From positions 1 to 64,000 of the forward strand of contig DASXSF010000067.1 of NCBI GenBank assembly GCA_036506155.1: 64,000 nt of DNA. The letters run 5' to 3'. Within the stretch, counting starts at the first letter, position 1; each line of letters starts with the position of its first letter. The position numbers and the translations under genes are program-made. This DNA is from DASXRA01 sp036506155 (GTDB lineage Bacteria; Actinomycetota; Actinomycetes; Mycobacteriales; Jatrophihabitantaceae). Of the stretch, positions 25,886 through 34,611 are shown in pieces. The notes beneath the pieces were generated by a model. The model was not told the origin of the DNA. It saw only the letters and a program-made list of their open reading frames with translations, and did no database searches.

Positions 25886-26499
25886 CGTCCGCAGCGAAGC
25901 TGCGAGCTGTGGCGCTTCCTGTTGTCGCCGCAGCCCTGGTAAGCGGTGTGCTCGGCGTGCAGATCGCCAACGGCGGCGGCGACTTCACCCCAGCCCGGTC
26001 CGCCTCGCCGTGTGCTCATCGAGCGGTCACGTCGGTATCGACCGGAATCGAAGGACTCACCGAACAGCTCGTGCTGCTCGGGCTCGACGGCGCCGCCTGC
26101 CGCCTTCACGTGACGCGCGAAGCTCTCGCACTCGACCTCGCCCAGTCACGCACGCCCACCGACGCCCAGGTCGACGCGCTGCGGGCGGGTTTGCTCGAAG
26201 CAGTGGACCGCCTGAAAGCCGAGGGCAGACTGCCGCCCGCGTCCACGCTCACCGACGAGGCACTCGACAGCGCAGACCTGAACAGTTTCGTCAAGGCTGC
26301 GATCCGCGCGTTGCCCGACTCGCTGATCAATAGTGTGCTGAAGACCGATGATGTCCTGCGGCGCACCATCAACGGACTCGACCTGCGCTCGTTGCTCGCC
26401 AACCTGAACGACCCCGACCAACTCAGCCAGCAGATCAACGCCACCGTCACCAAAGCCGTCAAGGACGCCCTCGTGGCCCGGCTCCGCGACCTGCTCTGA
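25882..26499 (+). CDS. secreted/anchored helical protein coupled to MFS
   Basis: The 205-residue protein has an N-terminal signal or anchor (LRAVALPVVAAALVSGVLG). A mostly helical exported domain follows (TDAQVDALRAGLLEAVDRL, FVKAAIRALPDSLINSVL, a final amphipathic KAVKDALVARLRDLL). A single Cys pair (SPCAHRA, AACRLH) may form a disulfide. No family is recognised. ATG 25882 overlaps the MFS stop, so the two are made together. It could act as an accessory of the transporter. Confidence 0.7.
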   Translation: MTSAAKLRAVALPVVAAALVSGVLGVQIANGGGDFTPARSASPCAHRAVTSVSTGIEGLTEQLVLLGLDGAACRLHVTREALALDLAQSRTPTDAQVDALRAGLLEAVDRLKAEGRLPPASTLTDEALDSADLNSFVKAAIRALPDSLINSVLKTDDVLRRTINGLDLRSLLANLNDPDQLSQQINATVTKAVKDALVARLRDLL

Positions 26500-26532
26500 A
26501 GCTTTGAGAGGCCCCTGCCTTGAGCGCGTCTG

Positions 26533-27132
26533 TCAGGTCGCTCCAGGCCGAGGTGGCGGGGGAGGATGTTCAGCGAATAGGTCGCTGATGGACAGCGGGA
26601 CCGTCCACAGCGGTTGGCCCGGCTCGACCAACCACAGCCGCATGGCGGACGCTTTCGTCAGCCGGAGGGCGCTGCCAATCAGCAGTGCGGCAACCGGCAA
26701 CTCGACAAGCAGCGCCGTGGCCGCCGAAAACCACCGGTCGCTCGGGGCCGCGGTCATGACGTCGAACCACGCGTCGCAGATGAGCAGCACGCCGGTGCCG
26801 AATGCAGCCAGCACCAATAGCTGGCGGCGCAACAGGCCGAGGATCGCGGTGAGAGCGAACATCACCAGCAGCAACACGTCAAACCCCACCCAGGCCGCGG
26901 CCCAGTTTCGCGCGACGTAGTGGTCAGGCAGGCTCAGGGCCAGATAGGCGATCCACGGCGGCAGGACGAGCATCGCGGCGAGGGTGAGAGCGAGGCGACG
27001 CCGCCGGATCTGACGTGCGTGTGGCACGATCGTCGAACTCGCCCGGGCCAGCCGCATTAGCAGGTCGCGGCGTTCGTGGGCGGACATCGCGGCGATCTGT
27101 TCCTCGCTGATCTGCAGCCCGCTCATGCTCAT
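26533..27132 (-). CDS. four-helix membrane protein, unknown
   Basis: From ATG 27132 (or ATG 27126) the ~199-residue protein has a cytoplasmic helix (EEQIAAMSAHERRDLLMRLARAS). A basic stop-transfer (RQIRRRRLAL) and four transmembrane helices follow, with LAALPP-like and DAWFDVMTA segments. The Pro-rich tail is PPPPPRPG. This pattern recurs in uncharacterised actinobacterial membrane proteins. It is convergent with the MFS pair. Confidence 0.7.
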   Translation of the reverse strand: MSMSGLQISEEQIAAMSAHERRDLLMRLARASSTIVPHARQIRRRRLALTLAAMLVLPPWIAYLALSLPDHYVARNWAAAWVGFDVLLLVMFALTAILGLLRRQLLVLAAFGTGVLLICDAWFDVMTAAPSDRWFSAATALLVELPVAALLIGSALRLTKASAMRLWLVEPGQPLWTVPLSISDLFAEHPPPPPRPGAT

Positions 27133-27583
27133 CGCCACCAGACAGTTTCTCGTCGTCCCGTCGCCTTGCCTCAGTAAACAGTCAGCCAGGCGGTCACGCT
27201 TCCTAACCATCGCAGGCGTCGTCCTCGCCGACCGCCGCGCGGGTGGCTTCGATTACGGTCGGCGCGCTGCAACCGATCGCCCACCATCTTTGGCCTAACG
27301 CCGTACATCTTTGGGTGGAGTGCGAATCAATCCCCGGGGCGATGCGCGAGGCCCCCGGGCCGTCGATTATGAGGTTGGCACTGCGGCGACAACCGATAAG
27401 GAGGCCGGGCACATGTCCAACAGGACCTGCACCCCAGCGCTGCGGCCCGCGCTCCGGCGCCGAGCCGTCCAGACTTCAGAATGCCCACGCCCCGCGCTGG
27501 CCGAGAGTTCGGCTGCGCCGGTGTCCAACCGCCGGTCTTGCCGGCTTGGTCATCAGCCCGCAGTCGGACCGGGTCGGCTGGTC

Positions 27584-27745
27584 ATGGCACGAGAGCTGCG
27601 TCCAGGCGACGTCGTCCAGCAATACGACTGGTCGCTGCATGTCCGCGAGGTCAAAGTCAGCCAGGCAGCCGTGGCGATCGGCGTCACCGAGTTCGGGTTC
27701 CCGCTGCGCTACGCCGCCGACGCGCAGGTGCGACTCGCGGCCTGA
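27584..27745 (+). CDS. small hypothetical protein
   Basis: A 53-residue protein starts at ATG 27584 (MARELRPGDVVQQYDWSLHV). It is probably all-beta, with Val-rich strands. There is no family match and no strong ribosome site. The frame is open upstream to 27311, but that part is Arg/Pro-rich and unlike coding sequence. The flanks 27211-27583 and 27746-27999 hold nothing else supported. Confidence 0.4.
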   Translation: MARELRPGDVVQQYDWSLHVREVKVSQAAVAIGVTEFGFPLRYAADAQVRLAA

Positions 27746-27999
27746 GCACCGGCCTCGCCGGGCAATGGATTGATCAGGGCCGCTGGTGGGCCAAACTCGT
27801 GCGCACCAACGCCGGTGACTGCATGGGAAGGAGGCGACGCACCCGAGGTTGAGGAGCGCGCTCCGCCAAGCGTGCTCCACGCCGCTCACCCGAGCCCACG
27901 TCCGACCGGAGAACAGATGGGCGACATTTCGCTTGAACACCTGCGAAGGCGGCGCGGGGTCTAGGGCGGGTCGAAGTGCTTGCATGGAGATGAGTTGCA

Positions 28000-28164
28000 A
28001 TGACTAGGCCGATCTATACCGACCAGGGCGTCGAATATCCGGATCTACGGCAGCCTCCTGAGCCTTACATCGTCGAAGCGGAAGCCGAGCTCGCCGGTAG
28101 GGAGGTGACGTGGCCGCAGGTGGTGGCGCTCGCCTGGAGGCTTGCCGAGGCCGACGACGGCTGA
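28000..28164 (+). CDS. small hypothetical protein (54 aa)
   Basis: ATG 28000 follows GGAGA with a 9-base spacer. The acidic product runs MTRPIYTDQGVEYPDLRQPP to a C-terminal helix (TWPQVVALAWRLAEADDG). Composition and the ribosome site argue that it is real. Function is unknown. The 28165-28434 stretch after it shows nothing I can support. Confidence 0.5.
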   Translation: MTRPIYTDQGVEYPDLRQPPEPYIVEAEAELAGREVTWPQVVALAWRLAEADDG

Positions 28165-28434
28165 CAAGGCCGCTCGCACAACGTGAACGCGAGGCAATGT
28201 CCACCGGCGGCTGGTCGATCGGTCGCCGGGCAGCCACTTGCGAGTCGGTGCACTTGGCCGGGCGCTAGTCGTGTTCGTTACTGTCGCCCGGCGACGGACC
28301 TGGGTACTGCTCACCGAAGCCCCCCGAACGCTGAGCTGGTCCAGAAGGCCCGAGCGGAACTCGCATCGTCGGAAGGATCAACGACGTAGGCGACGCATGG
28401 CGCCCCGACGCGAAACAGAGTGCTGGAGGACCGC

Positions 28435-29019
28435 ATGGGCAGCGATGTGATCATCGGACACGACACAAAGCCCCGTTGCGCCTGGGCCGGCTCCGGCGAC
28501 ACCGCCTTCGCCCGATATCACGACGAAGTCTGGGGCACCCGCACCTACGACGAGTCCGCGATGTTCGAGGCACTAACGCTCGGCGTCTTCGAAGTCGGGC
28601 TGAGCTGGGCGATAGTGTTCGGAAGGCGCGACGCGTTTCGCAAAGCATTCCGAGACTTCGACGTCGCCGCTGTCGCGGCAATGACCGAGCGGGACGTCGA
28701 CCGACTCGTTCAGGACGCCGCGATCATCCGCAACCGCGCCAAGATCCAGGCCACGGTTGACAACGCCCGCGCGATGATTTCCGCACCGACGAGCCTCAAG
28801 ACGCTCGCGAAGTCCTACGAGATCAACCGCAAGCGCGCACCACGCTCGATCGCCGACCTACCCAGTTCGACACCGCAAGCGGAGGCGTTTGCGAAACAGC
28901 TCAAGTCGCAGGGGTACCGCTTCGTCGGGCCTACAAGCACGTACGCGTTCATGCAGAACGTCGGCATCGTCAACGACCACGTCCGCGGGTGCTTCCGCGC
29001 CACCGACTACTCCCAATAG
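28435..29019 (+). CDS. tag: DNA-3-methyladenine glycosylase I
   Basis: The 194-residue base-excision enzyme has the Tag zinc ligands: Cys in KPRCAWAG, His in ARYHDEVWG, and the C-terminal His/Cys in VNDHVRGC. It also has FEALTLGVFEVGLSWAIVFGRR and an HhH-like helical core. It removes 3-methyladenine from DNA. ATG 28435 has GGAGG at 28423-28427. One family oddity is that a Gln usually found in the active-site region (ExxQAGLSW) is replaced here by VFEVGLSW. Confidence 0.92.
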   Translation: MGSDVIIGHDTKPRCAWAGSGDTAFARYHDEVWGTRTYDESAMFEALTLGVFEVGLSWAIVFGRRDAFRKAFRDFDVAAVAAMTERDVDRLVQDAAIIRNRAKIQATVDNARAMISAPTSLKTLAKSYEINRKRAPRSIADLPSSTPQAEAFAKQLKSQGYRFVGPTSTYAFMQNVGIVNDHVRGCFRATDYSQ

Positions 29020-29031
29020 CCACGGACTCAC

Positions 29032-29280
29032 ATGACATCGGATGTATGCGGCCGACGGCCGGCCGGCGTCGTCTTCTACGTCGGCACCCCGCCGGTCGAC
29101 GCCCGGATCAACGACACCGACCTCGGCTTTGTATACAACCAGCTCGACTACTCAGGCAATCGCGGCTTCGGCGACTACCAGGACGACCTGCACTACGCGA
29201 CCAGCAACGGCGCGACCGTCACCTACGCCTTCATCGGCACCAAGATCACGGTCTACGGGAAGAGAACACGGGGTCGACGT
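29032..29280 (+). pseudogene. fragment of an extracellular beta-sandwich module
   Basis: A short frame (ARINDTDLGFVYNQLDYSG, GDYQDDLHYATSNGATVTYAF, IGTKITVYG) matches the start of the beta-sandwich carbohydrate-associated modules found at the end of actinobacterial glycosidases. After VYG the pattern is lost in this frame, while the expected continuation cannot be followed for more than a few residues in another. There is no signal peptide. It is best read as a remnant of a larger secreted enzyme. Confidence 0.5.
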
Positions 29281-29520
29281 CGCCAACGGCTGATCCTCCA
29301 CTGGGCTGACGCCGGCCCTAGGAGCCTGGGACTGTTGGGCTGTTAACGGCGACGTCGGCATCGTCGAACGCGCCCCAGCGGTCTACGGTGCTGCCTGAAC
29401 CCACCCGCAACCGACTCTCGCACGAGGTGGATCAGTTCTCGGTTCCGGCCGGGGGACCTTCGACTCTGGACGTCAGGCTAGCGCCACGCCTTACGCTCGG
29501 CGCGAACAGGAGGGACCTCC

Positions 29521-30024
29521 ATGGCAGCTGAGGCCCGCCACCCATTTCGCACGTTCCTCGTCATCCTCGGGGTGGCATTCGTCGCTGCCTTGCTCTGGGC
29601 CGCGGCGACCGGTGACCACCAGACCAAGCGCAGTGGCGTGCCGCTCGGCAACAGCATCACTGCTGCCATGCCGAGCGGCGCCTTGCCCTACGGCAGGGTC
29701 AGCGGCACCTGCTCCCACGCGAGCGTGCCCGACGCCAGTCAGGGCCACGCAGCAGACCTGGTCGGCCACGCCGATGTCAAGAACACCGGCAACATCGGCA
29801 TCACGGTCACGGTGACCATGACGTGGCCGCAACTGGGTCAGCGGCCGATCGCCGCGACCAAGCAAGGCGTCAAGGTCGATTACGGGCAGACAGTGTCGGT
29901 GTCGTTCAACCGTGCGGTGAACCAGCAGCAGCTCACGAACTTCAAGAACTGGCAAGACAAACAGAACGAGGACGGCTGTACCTACACCGGGACAATGACC
30001 AACACCTACGGCGACGTCCACTGA
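29521..30024 (+). CDS. membrane-anchored exported protein
   Basis: The 167-residue protein has one N-terminal helix (FRTFLVILGVAFVAALLWAAATG) and an exported beta-rich domain. Two Cys (SGTCSHA, EDGCTY) likely form a disulfide, and DVKNTGNIGITVTVTMTWP has the rhythm of an Ig-like fold. A strong AGGAGGGACC ribosome site precedes the ATG. Unknown function. It is a single-gene unit. Confidence 0.72.
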   Translation: MAAEARHPFRTFLVILGVAFVAALLWAAATGDHQTKRSGVPLGNSITAAMPSGALPYGRVSGTCSHASVPDASQGHAADLVGHADVKNTGNIGITVTVTMTWPQLGQRPIAATKQGVKVDYGQTVSVSFNRAVNQQQLTNFKNWQDKQNEDGCTYTGTMTNTYGDVH

Positions 30025-30025
30025 G

Positions 30026-30064
30026 CGGCCCGGCCTCGTGGTGCGCCTGTTCGGTCCCGGGCCG
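30026..30064 (+). terminator. hairpin after the anchored-protein gene
   Basis: CGGCCCGG (30026-30033) and CCGGGCCG (30057-30064) are complementary with a 23-base loop. Weak as a terminator because of the loop length and lack of a U-tract. Confidence 0.35.
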
Positions 30065-30131
30065 GGTGTCGATGCTTCCGGGCCCCACGATGAGGTCTGC
30101 GAGGTCGCCGCCTGGGATACCCGCGGGCCAC

Positions 30132-30776
30132 CTAGTGGTTGATCAGTTGCCCGAACGCTCGTTGGTTGCGGATAGCGTCCAGGTCTGAATCGAGCTTTGC
30201 ATGCCCACGAAACTCCTCGGACATGTCGATCGCGCGCCGGAGGTGCTCGAGCGCGGCGGTCGTTCGGCCGGCGAGGCTCTCGCAGCAGGCCAGGTTGTAG
30301 AACAACAATGCGTACTGCGGATGAGCTTCAACCAGAACCCCCAGCCGGTCGGCGACCTCGGCGTGCTTGCCCGACTCGTAGAGCGGGGCGAGCGGCGCCC
30401 ACAGCTCCCAGCCGCGGGGCTCGTACGCCTTTCCCGGCGTCCCCTCGATCAGCATGATGACAGTCTCTGCCTCCTCGGCGGACGCCCGTCGCCGCAGCCG
30501 CGGAGGAGCGAAGATCAGCGTCCCCGCCGGGGCGTCCACCCGGTCGCCTTCGAGCTCGAACACGGCGTGGCCCCGGACCACGAGGAAAAGCTCCTGGTCA
30601 GCGCTCGGGTCGCCCTCGTCGTGCTCGTTGATGATCGGGTCGCCCGCGACATGGGCGGTCCAGGCGGTGGCACCGAAGGACGTGATGCCGAGGTGGTGCC
30701 GGACCGGCCGGTACCGGTAGCGCCCGTCGGCCAGTTCGTCGATCTCGTCCAGATGTGCGACTGCATAACGAGCCAT
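30132..30776 (-). CDS. cupin with C-terminal TPR
   Basis: The 214-residue protein combines a cupin barrel (INEHDEGDPSADQELFLVVRG, VFELEGDRVDAPAGTLIFAPP) with a tetratricopeptide-like helical pair (HPQYALLFYNLACCESLAGR, AALEHLRRAIDMSEEFRG). Metal-site His residues are reduced compared with enzymatic cupins, so it may bind rather than convert a ligand. GAGGGGG precedes ATG 30776. Function unknown. Confidence 0.82.
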   Translation of the reverse strand: MARYAVAHLDEIDELADGRYRYRPVRHHLGITSFGATAWTAHVAGDPIINEHDEGDPSADQELFLVVRGHAVFELEGDRVDAPAGTLIFAPPRLRRRASAEEAETVIMLIEGTPGKAYEPRGWELWAPLAPLYESGKHAEVADRLGVLVEAHPQYALLFYNLACCESLAGRTTAALEHLRRAIDMSEEFRGHAKLDSDLDAIRNQRAFGQLINH

Positions 30777-31099
30777 GAGACCCCCTCGGTCGCCATTCGC
30801 CGCGGCCATAGCCGTGCGGCGCAGACTACAGTTCGGCACCGACAAGCTCGGCCACCACGACATGCCGGCCGAAGGCGGCCGTTTCCCTGATCGAGTGTGT
30901 GGCGATTGAGGGCTGCTGAGTGAACGCGTCGGCGTGGGGTCGCGCGCGATGCCTGCCGCTCGTCGGGAACGGCGGGTCTAGCGGATGAGCAGGGTGATGG
31001 CGACTTGGCGGTGGCGGTGCCGGTCATCGGCGACCTCGCGGTGCTAGGGGCCAGCAATCGAGGGATCGGCGTTGTGATGATCCGCCTCGGATGCGGTGA

Positions 31100-31131
31100 A
31101 GCCCCCGCGGTCCGAGTTGATCGCGGGGGCT
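31100..31131 (-). terminator. cspA terminator
   Basis: AGCCCCCGCG and CGCGGGGGCT form a perfect 10-base stem with a 12-base loop, 22 bases beyond the cspA stop. No U-tract, as usual in this GC-rich sequence. Confidence 0.7.
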
Positions 31132-31152
31132 CGGTAACGCCAGTGGCGGACC

Positions 31153-31356
31153 TTAGATGGGGCGGACGTTCGCTGCCTGCGGGCCCTTCTGACCCTGGGT
31201 CGTGTCGAACTCCACCCGCTGGTTGTCCTCCAGGCTCTTGTAACCAGCGCCGGTGATGGCCGAGAAGTGGACGAACACGTCAGCGCCGCCGCCATCAGGT
31301 GTGATGAAGCCGAAGCCCTTCTCGCTGTTGAACCACTTCACGGTGCCCTGCGTCAT
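31153..31356 (-). CDS. cspA: cold shock protein, CspA family
   Basis: The 67-residue single cold-shock domain has both RNA-binding motifs, KGFGFIT (RNP1) and VFVHFSAI (RNP2). It begins MTQGTVKWFN. It binds single-stranded RNA and DNA as an RNA chaperone. AAGGGAGT precedes the ATG. A long leader with a hairpin lies upstream, and a terminator hairpin follows. Confidence 0.95.
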   Translation of the reverse strand: MTQGTVKWFNSEKGFGFITPDGGGADVFVHFSAITGAGYKSLEDNQRVEFDTTQGQKGPQAANVRPI

Positions 31357-31382
31357 GTTGCTGACTCCCTTGATGCGATGGA

Positions 31383-31408
31383 CGAGGCTCGTAGGGCACG
31401 GAGCCTCG
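31383..31408 (-). promoter_or_regulatory. hairpin in the cspA 5' leader
   Basis: CGAGGCTC and GAGCCTCG form a perfect 8-base stem 27 bases upstream of the cspA ATG. Cold-shock mRNAs are commonly controlled by leader structure; here that is an inference. Confidence 0.45.
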
Positions 31409-31869
31409 GGTCGATGCGTATTGCCTGTCTCACCGCAGAGTCGAGAAAGACGAAATGCGCGGGCAAAGCCTCAGCCATCCGGGGAAACCTTGCGAACAAC
31501 CGCCGACAGGTTAACACCCCCGGTCTCAGCCGAACCGCTGAGACATCGCCCGTGGAGATGGCTCGTCATAACGGGTCGGGGCTGTGTGAGCTTGGACCCG
31601 CTGAGATAGGCGTCGCGTGCGGTGCGGGCCGCCGAGAGCCTGTGGGGCGGAGGAGAGTTACGGCACCCCCGTGGTCGGGCTCGCGAGGCCACGGGGTGCC
31701 CGGGCGCCGAGCGCATCCTAGGTGCCGCATTGACCTGAGCATCTCTCGGCGCCCGCTTATGTTCTGCCCGGGTGGGGCGTCGGGCAAACGCAGAGCGCCC
31801 GGCCATCCGGAGGCAGCGCCCGCCTCGTCGCGCCGGAGCCGGTCGCGGCAGCGCATCGGCCAGCCGGCC
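31409..31869. other. 460-base gap upstream of cspA
   Basis: No gene is supported on either strand. It presumably holds the cspA promoter on the minus strand and the end region of the downstream operon. Open frames here are Arg/Pro-rich and lack ribosome sites. Confidence 0.45.
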
Positions 31870-32178
31870 CTACCGGACGTGTACGGCGACGTCGTGATGG
31901 CTGACGCGGTGGTCCCAGCGCCCCAGCGCTGTTCGGGCGGGTTCGTCCACCACGGCCCGCTCGTAGTCCTCCCCGGCGAAGGCTCGGACCGCGTCCAGGT
32001 CGGTGAACCAGGTGATGGAGGTGAACGCGACTTCCCCGTGCTCGTCTCGGCGGAGGAGCTGGGCGCCGCGGAACCCGCTGACTTCCTTAAGGTGCCGGCT
32101 GACATCTGTCTCGTAGTGGCGCTGGTAGTCACCGGCTCTGTCCGGCGGCGCCCACCCGCGCCAGATCCGCGCGATCAT
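31870..32178 (-). CDS. ABM-like dimeric alpha/beta-barrel protein
   Basis: The 102-residue protein has the antibiotic-biosynthesis-monooxygenase fold pattern: IARIWRGWAPPDRAGDYQRH, a VSGFRGAQLLRRDEHGEVAFTSITWF strand pair, DAVRAFAGEDYERAVV. Family members are heme- or cofactor-free oxygenases or binding proteins. ATG 32178 overlaps the stop of the MDR oxidoreductase (ATGA), placing it last in a four-gene operon. Confidence 0.8.
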   Translation of the reverse strand: MIARIWRGWAPPDRAGDYQRHYETDVSRHLKEVSGFRGAQLLRRDEHGEVAFTSITWFTDLDAVRAFAGEDYERAVVDEPARTALGRWDHRVSHHDVAVHVR

Positions 32179-33125
32179 GAGCCCATTCTGCGGCCGAGGG
32201 ATTCATCGGGACTCGGGTGCCGGACTGACAGTACGGCCTTCCCGAGCACGCTGCGGTCTTCGAGGTCGCGCAGCACGCGTGTGGTTTGCGTCCATGGCCT
32301 CGCATCGTGGCGATCGATATGCAGCACGCCGCGCGACACGAGATCGATCAGCCACGCCAGGTCGGTGGCGGGTGGCGTGTCCAGCACGTCGCGCAGCAGG
32401 TGGTATCCGCGCAGCGTCGCTTGCTTGGCATAGAAGGAGCTGACCGGCACGGTGCTGTCGCCGCCGGCGGACTTGCCAAAGCTGACGATTAGACCGCGAT
32501 ATGCGACGAGGTCGAATGCGCGCTCGAGCGACAGCCCCCCAACGGTGTCGAGAACGACGTCGAGCGGATCAGCAGGCCGCTCGGCCCCGACCCACACCGT
32601 ATGCGCGCCCAGATCGCACAAGCCGAGGCGACGTTCGGGACGGCTCACGTGAGCATGCACTGTCGCCCCGAACAGCCGGGCAAGCTGCACCGCGAATCGG
32701 CCGACGCCGCCAGCGGCTCCGACGACAAACACGCTACGGCCGCTGAGATCGCCGGCCAGTCGTAGCACCCGCAAAGCGGTCAGGCCCGCAACCGGTAACG
32801 CAGCCGCGTCGAGCGGGTTCACCGCCGGTGGAACCACGGCCAGGAAGTCGACCGGCGCGGCGATCTGTTCGGCCCAGGCGGACTCGACCAGCATGCCGCA
32901 CACCTGCGTCCCGGGCGGCAGGCCGGCCTGGCCGCGTGGCACCCGGCCGACGAAGTCCCAGCCCGGACGCCATCCTGCGCCTGCTGCTGCGAGGCGATGG
33001 AGCTCACCGCGGTTCACCGAGATGGCCTCGACGTCGACGATCACGGAGCCCGTCGTTGCGTTCGGAGGCTCCACGTCACGGATCTCGACAAGCCGGCTGT
33101 CCCCGGTGGCGACCAGCGCACGCAA
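32175..33125 (-). CDS. MDR zinc-less oxidoreductase (quinone reductase-like)
   Basis: About 316 residues. It has a GroES-like N-terminal domain (VIVDVEAISVNRGELHRL, GWDFVGRV) and a Rossmann domain (VFVVGAAGGVGRFAVQLARLFGA). No structural-zinc Cys cluster is present, so it belongs to the quinone/enone reductase branch using NADPH. The start is uncertain: TTG 33125, two bases after the cupin stop, fits the family N-terminus (RALVATGDSRLVEI), but in-frame GTG codons lie upstream. It overlaps the ABM-like gene downstream. Natural substrate unknown. Confidence 0.85.
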   Translation of the reverse strand: MRALVATGDSRLVEIRDVEPPNATTGSVIVDVEAISVNRGELHRLAAAGAGWRPGWDFVGRVPRGQAGLPPGTQVCGMLVESAWAEQIAAPVDFLAVVPPAVNPLDAAALPVAGLTALRVLRLAGDLSGRSVFVVGAAGGVGRFAVQLARLFGATVHAHVSRPERRLGLCDLGAHTVWVGAERPADPLDVVLDTVGGLSLERAFDLVAYRGLIVSFGKSAGGDSTVPVSSFYAKQATLRGYHLLRDVLDTPPATDLAWLIDLVSRGVLHIDRHDARPWTQTTRVLRDLEDRSVLGKAVLSVRHPSPDESLGRRMGS

Positions 33126-33127
33126 CC

Positions 33128-33526
33128 TCAGCCGTGCCTGTCGGTCCGTGCCGGCGCGCCGTCGGGCCACAGCGGTGATGCGGGCTCTAGCTGCGGGAGC
33201 ACCGCCCAGTCGGCCCGTCCGGGCGCGTACGCCTCGGCGACGACGGCGCCGCGCGGTCCGACATCGACGTGGTGCGGGACATTGGAGAAGATGCGCCACG
33301 TACCACCCGGCCCGAGCTCGCGCACCTCACCGCCGACCGTGAAGGTCACCGAGCCGTCGATCACGAATCCGATCTGCTCGTTGTCGTGTGTGTGCTCGGG
33401 GACGCGCTTGCCGGGTGCGATCTCCACGATCGCCAATGTCATGCGCTCGCCCTCTACCATCCGTGCCGTCACGCCGTCCCAGATCTCCCGGCGGCTGAGT
33501 TGGTCGATCGGTCTCATTGCGTCCAT
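33128..33526 (-). CDS. cupin-domain protein
   Basis: The 132-residue single-domain cupin has the metal ligands VPEHTHDNEQIGFVIDG (HxH, Glu) and the second-motif His in SNVPHHVDVG. ATG 33526 lies two bases after the aminotransferase stop, and the next gene starts two bases after its own stop. It could be a dioxygenase or isomerase on a small molecule. Confidence 0.87.
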   Translation of the reverse strand: MDAMRPIDQLSRREIWDGVTARMVEGERMTLAIVEIAPGKRVPEHTHDNEQIGFVIDGSVTFTVGGEVRELGPGGTWRIFSNVPHHVDVGPRGAVVAEAYAPGRADWAVLPQLEPASPLWPDGAPARTDRHG

Positions 33527-33528
33527 GG

Positions 33529-34506
33529 TCAGCCCTTCTCGTAGACGGGAGTGGTCCACTCTGGGTGGCGGTCGTCATCCCGCATGCTGATGGCCCACAG
33601 GTCTTCGCGCACTTTCGTGCCGAGCGCGCCGACGGTGCCGTCGCCCACCCGCCGACCGTCGATCGCGACCACGGAAACGACTGTGGCAGCCGTGCCGCAC
33701 AAGAGGATCTCGTCGGCGCAGTAGAGCTCCGAGCGGTGGATGCGCCGTTCGGTGACGGCCCTCCCGGTGTTCTCTTCGATGAGGGCCATGACCTGAGCCC
33801 GCGTGATTCCTTCGAGAATGTCGTCGGTCCCCGGTGGTGTGCTCCATGTGTCGCCGAAGCGCACCAGCACGTTTGCGGTTGTCGCCTCGGCCACGAAGCC
33901 GTCCAGTGTGAGCATCAACGCCTCGTCGAAGCCGGCCCGGATGGCCTCGGTCTTGGCCAGCGCCGGGCCGACATAGCTGCCGATTACCTTCGCGCGGTTC
34001 GGGGTCGTCGCGTCCGTCGCGCGACGCCAGGTGCTGACCATGCAGCGCACCCCCGTCGATGCGAGGTAATCGCCCGGAAGTGGCGTCACGGCAATCGACA
34101 AGCGCACCTCGATGTCGTGCATTCGTACCGGGAGAACGGCCCCCGACTGCAAGAGGATCGGTCGAACGTAGGCGTGATCGTGAACGTCATTGGCGTGCAG
34201 CAGCTCCCTTGTCATCTCGACGAGCTCGCTGACCGAGAACTCCAGTGGCAGGCCCAGGATTCGCGCGGAGCGATGCAGGCGTTCGAAATGGCGGACTGCC
34301 TCGCCCAGGTACAGCTGTTCGTGGCGCGGGTTCCAGTAGGCGCGGATGCCCTCGAACGTTCCGGTGCCGTACGACACCGCGTGCGCATGGACGTCAAGCG
34401 CAGCGTCACCGCGGTCCAGCACCCGGCCGTTGACGGTGACCAACGGGCACGGGGTGCCGAACGGGTTGGCGGTCGCTGTCGTCGTCGCGTCGACGCAAGT
34501 CATCAT
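33529..34506 (-). CDS. branched-chain-type aminotransferase (class IV)
   Basis: The 325-residue PLP enzyme of fold type IV resembles IlvE. It has VSYGTGTFEGIRAYWN, the lysine region NRAKVIGSYVG, EALMLTLDGFVAEATTANV and ILEGITRAQVMALIEE. It transfers amino groups between 2-oxo acids and branched or related amino acids. As the first gene of a TetR-controlled accessory operon it is probably not the housekeeping ilvE; a role on a D- or aromatic substrate is possible. The palindrome at 34527 is 20 bases upstream of the start. Confidence 0.9.
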   Translation of the reverse strand: MMTCVDATTTATANPFGTPCPLVTVNGRVLDRGDAALDVHAHAVSYGTGTFEGIRAYWNPRHEQLYLGEAVRHFERLHRSARILGLPLEFSVSELVEMTRELLHANDVHDHAYVRPILLQSGAVLPVRMHDIEVRLSIAVTPLPGDYLASTGVRCMVSTWRRATDATTPNRAKVIGSYVGPALAKTEAIRAGFDEALMLTLDGFVAEATTANVLVRFGDTWSTPPGTDDILEGITRAQVMALIEENTGRAVTERRIHRSELYCADEILLCGTAATVVSVVAIDGRRVGDGTVGALGTKVREDLWAISMRDDDRHPEWTTPVYEKG

Positions 34507-34526
34507 CTAGCCTCCGAAAGTGCTGG

Positions 34527-34542
34527 TGAAACAGTCGTTTCA
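34527..34542. promoter_or_regulatory. TetR operator, site 1 (aminotransferase operon)
   Basis: TGAAACAGTCGTTTCA has perfect 6-base arms around AGTC. The same core with the same flank (GTTTCAGTAG) recurs at 35301-35316 upstream of the tetR gene. Sharing between regulator and target is the normal TetR pattern. Confidence 0.72.
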
Positions 34543-34611
34543 GTAGGAGGCTAGCAGAGGACAGCCCGACTGTTAAGAGCATTCTGCTCAGCCCCGGCGA
34601 CGCATCGGCTG

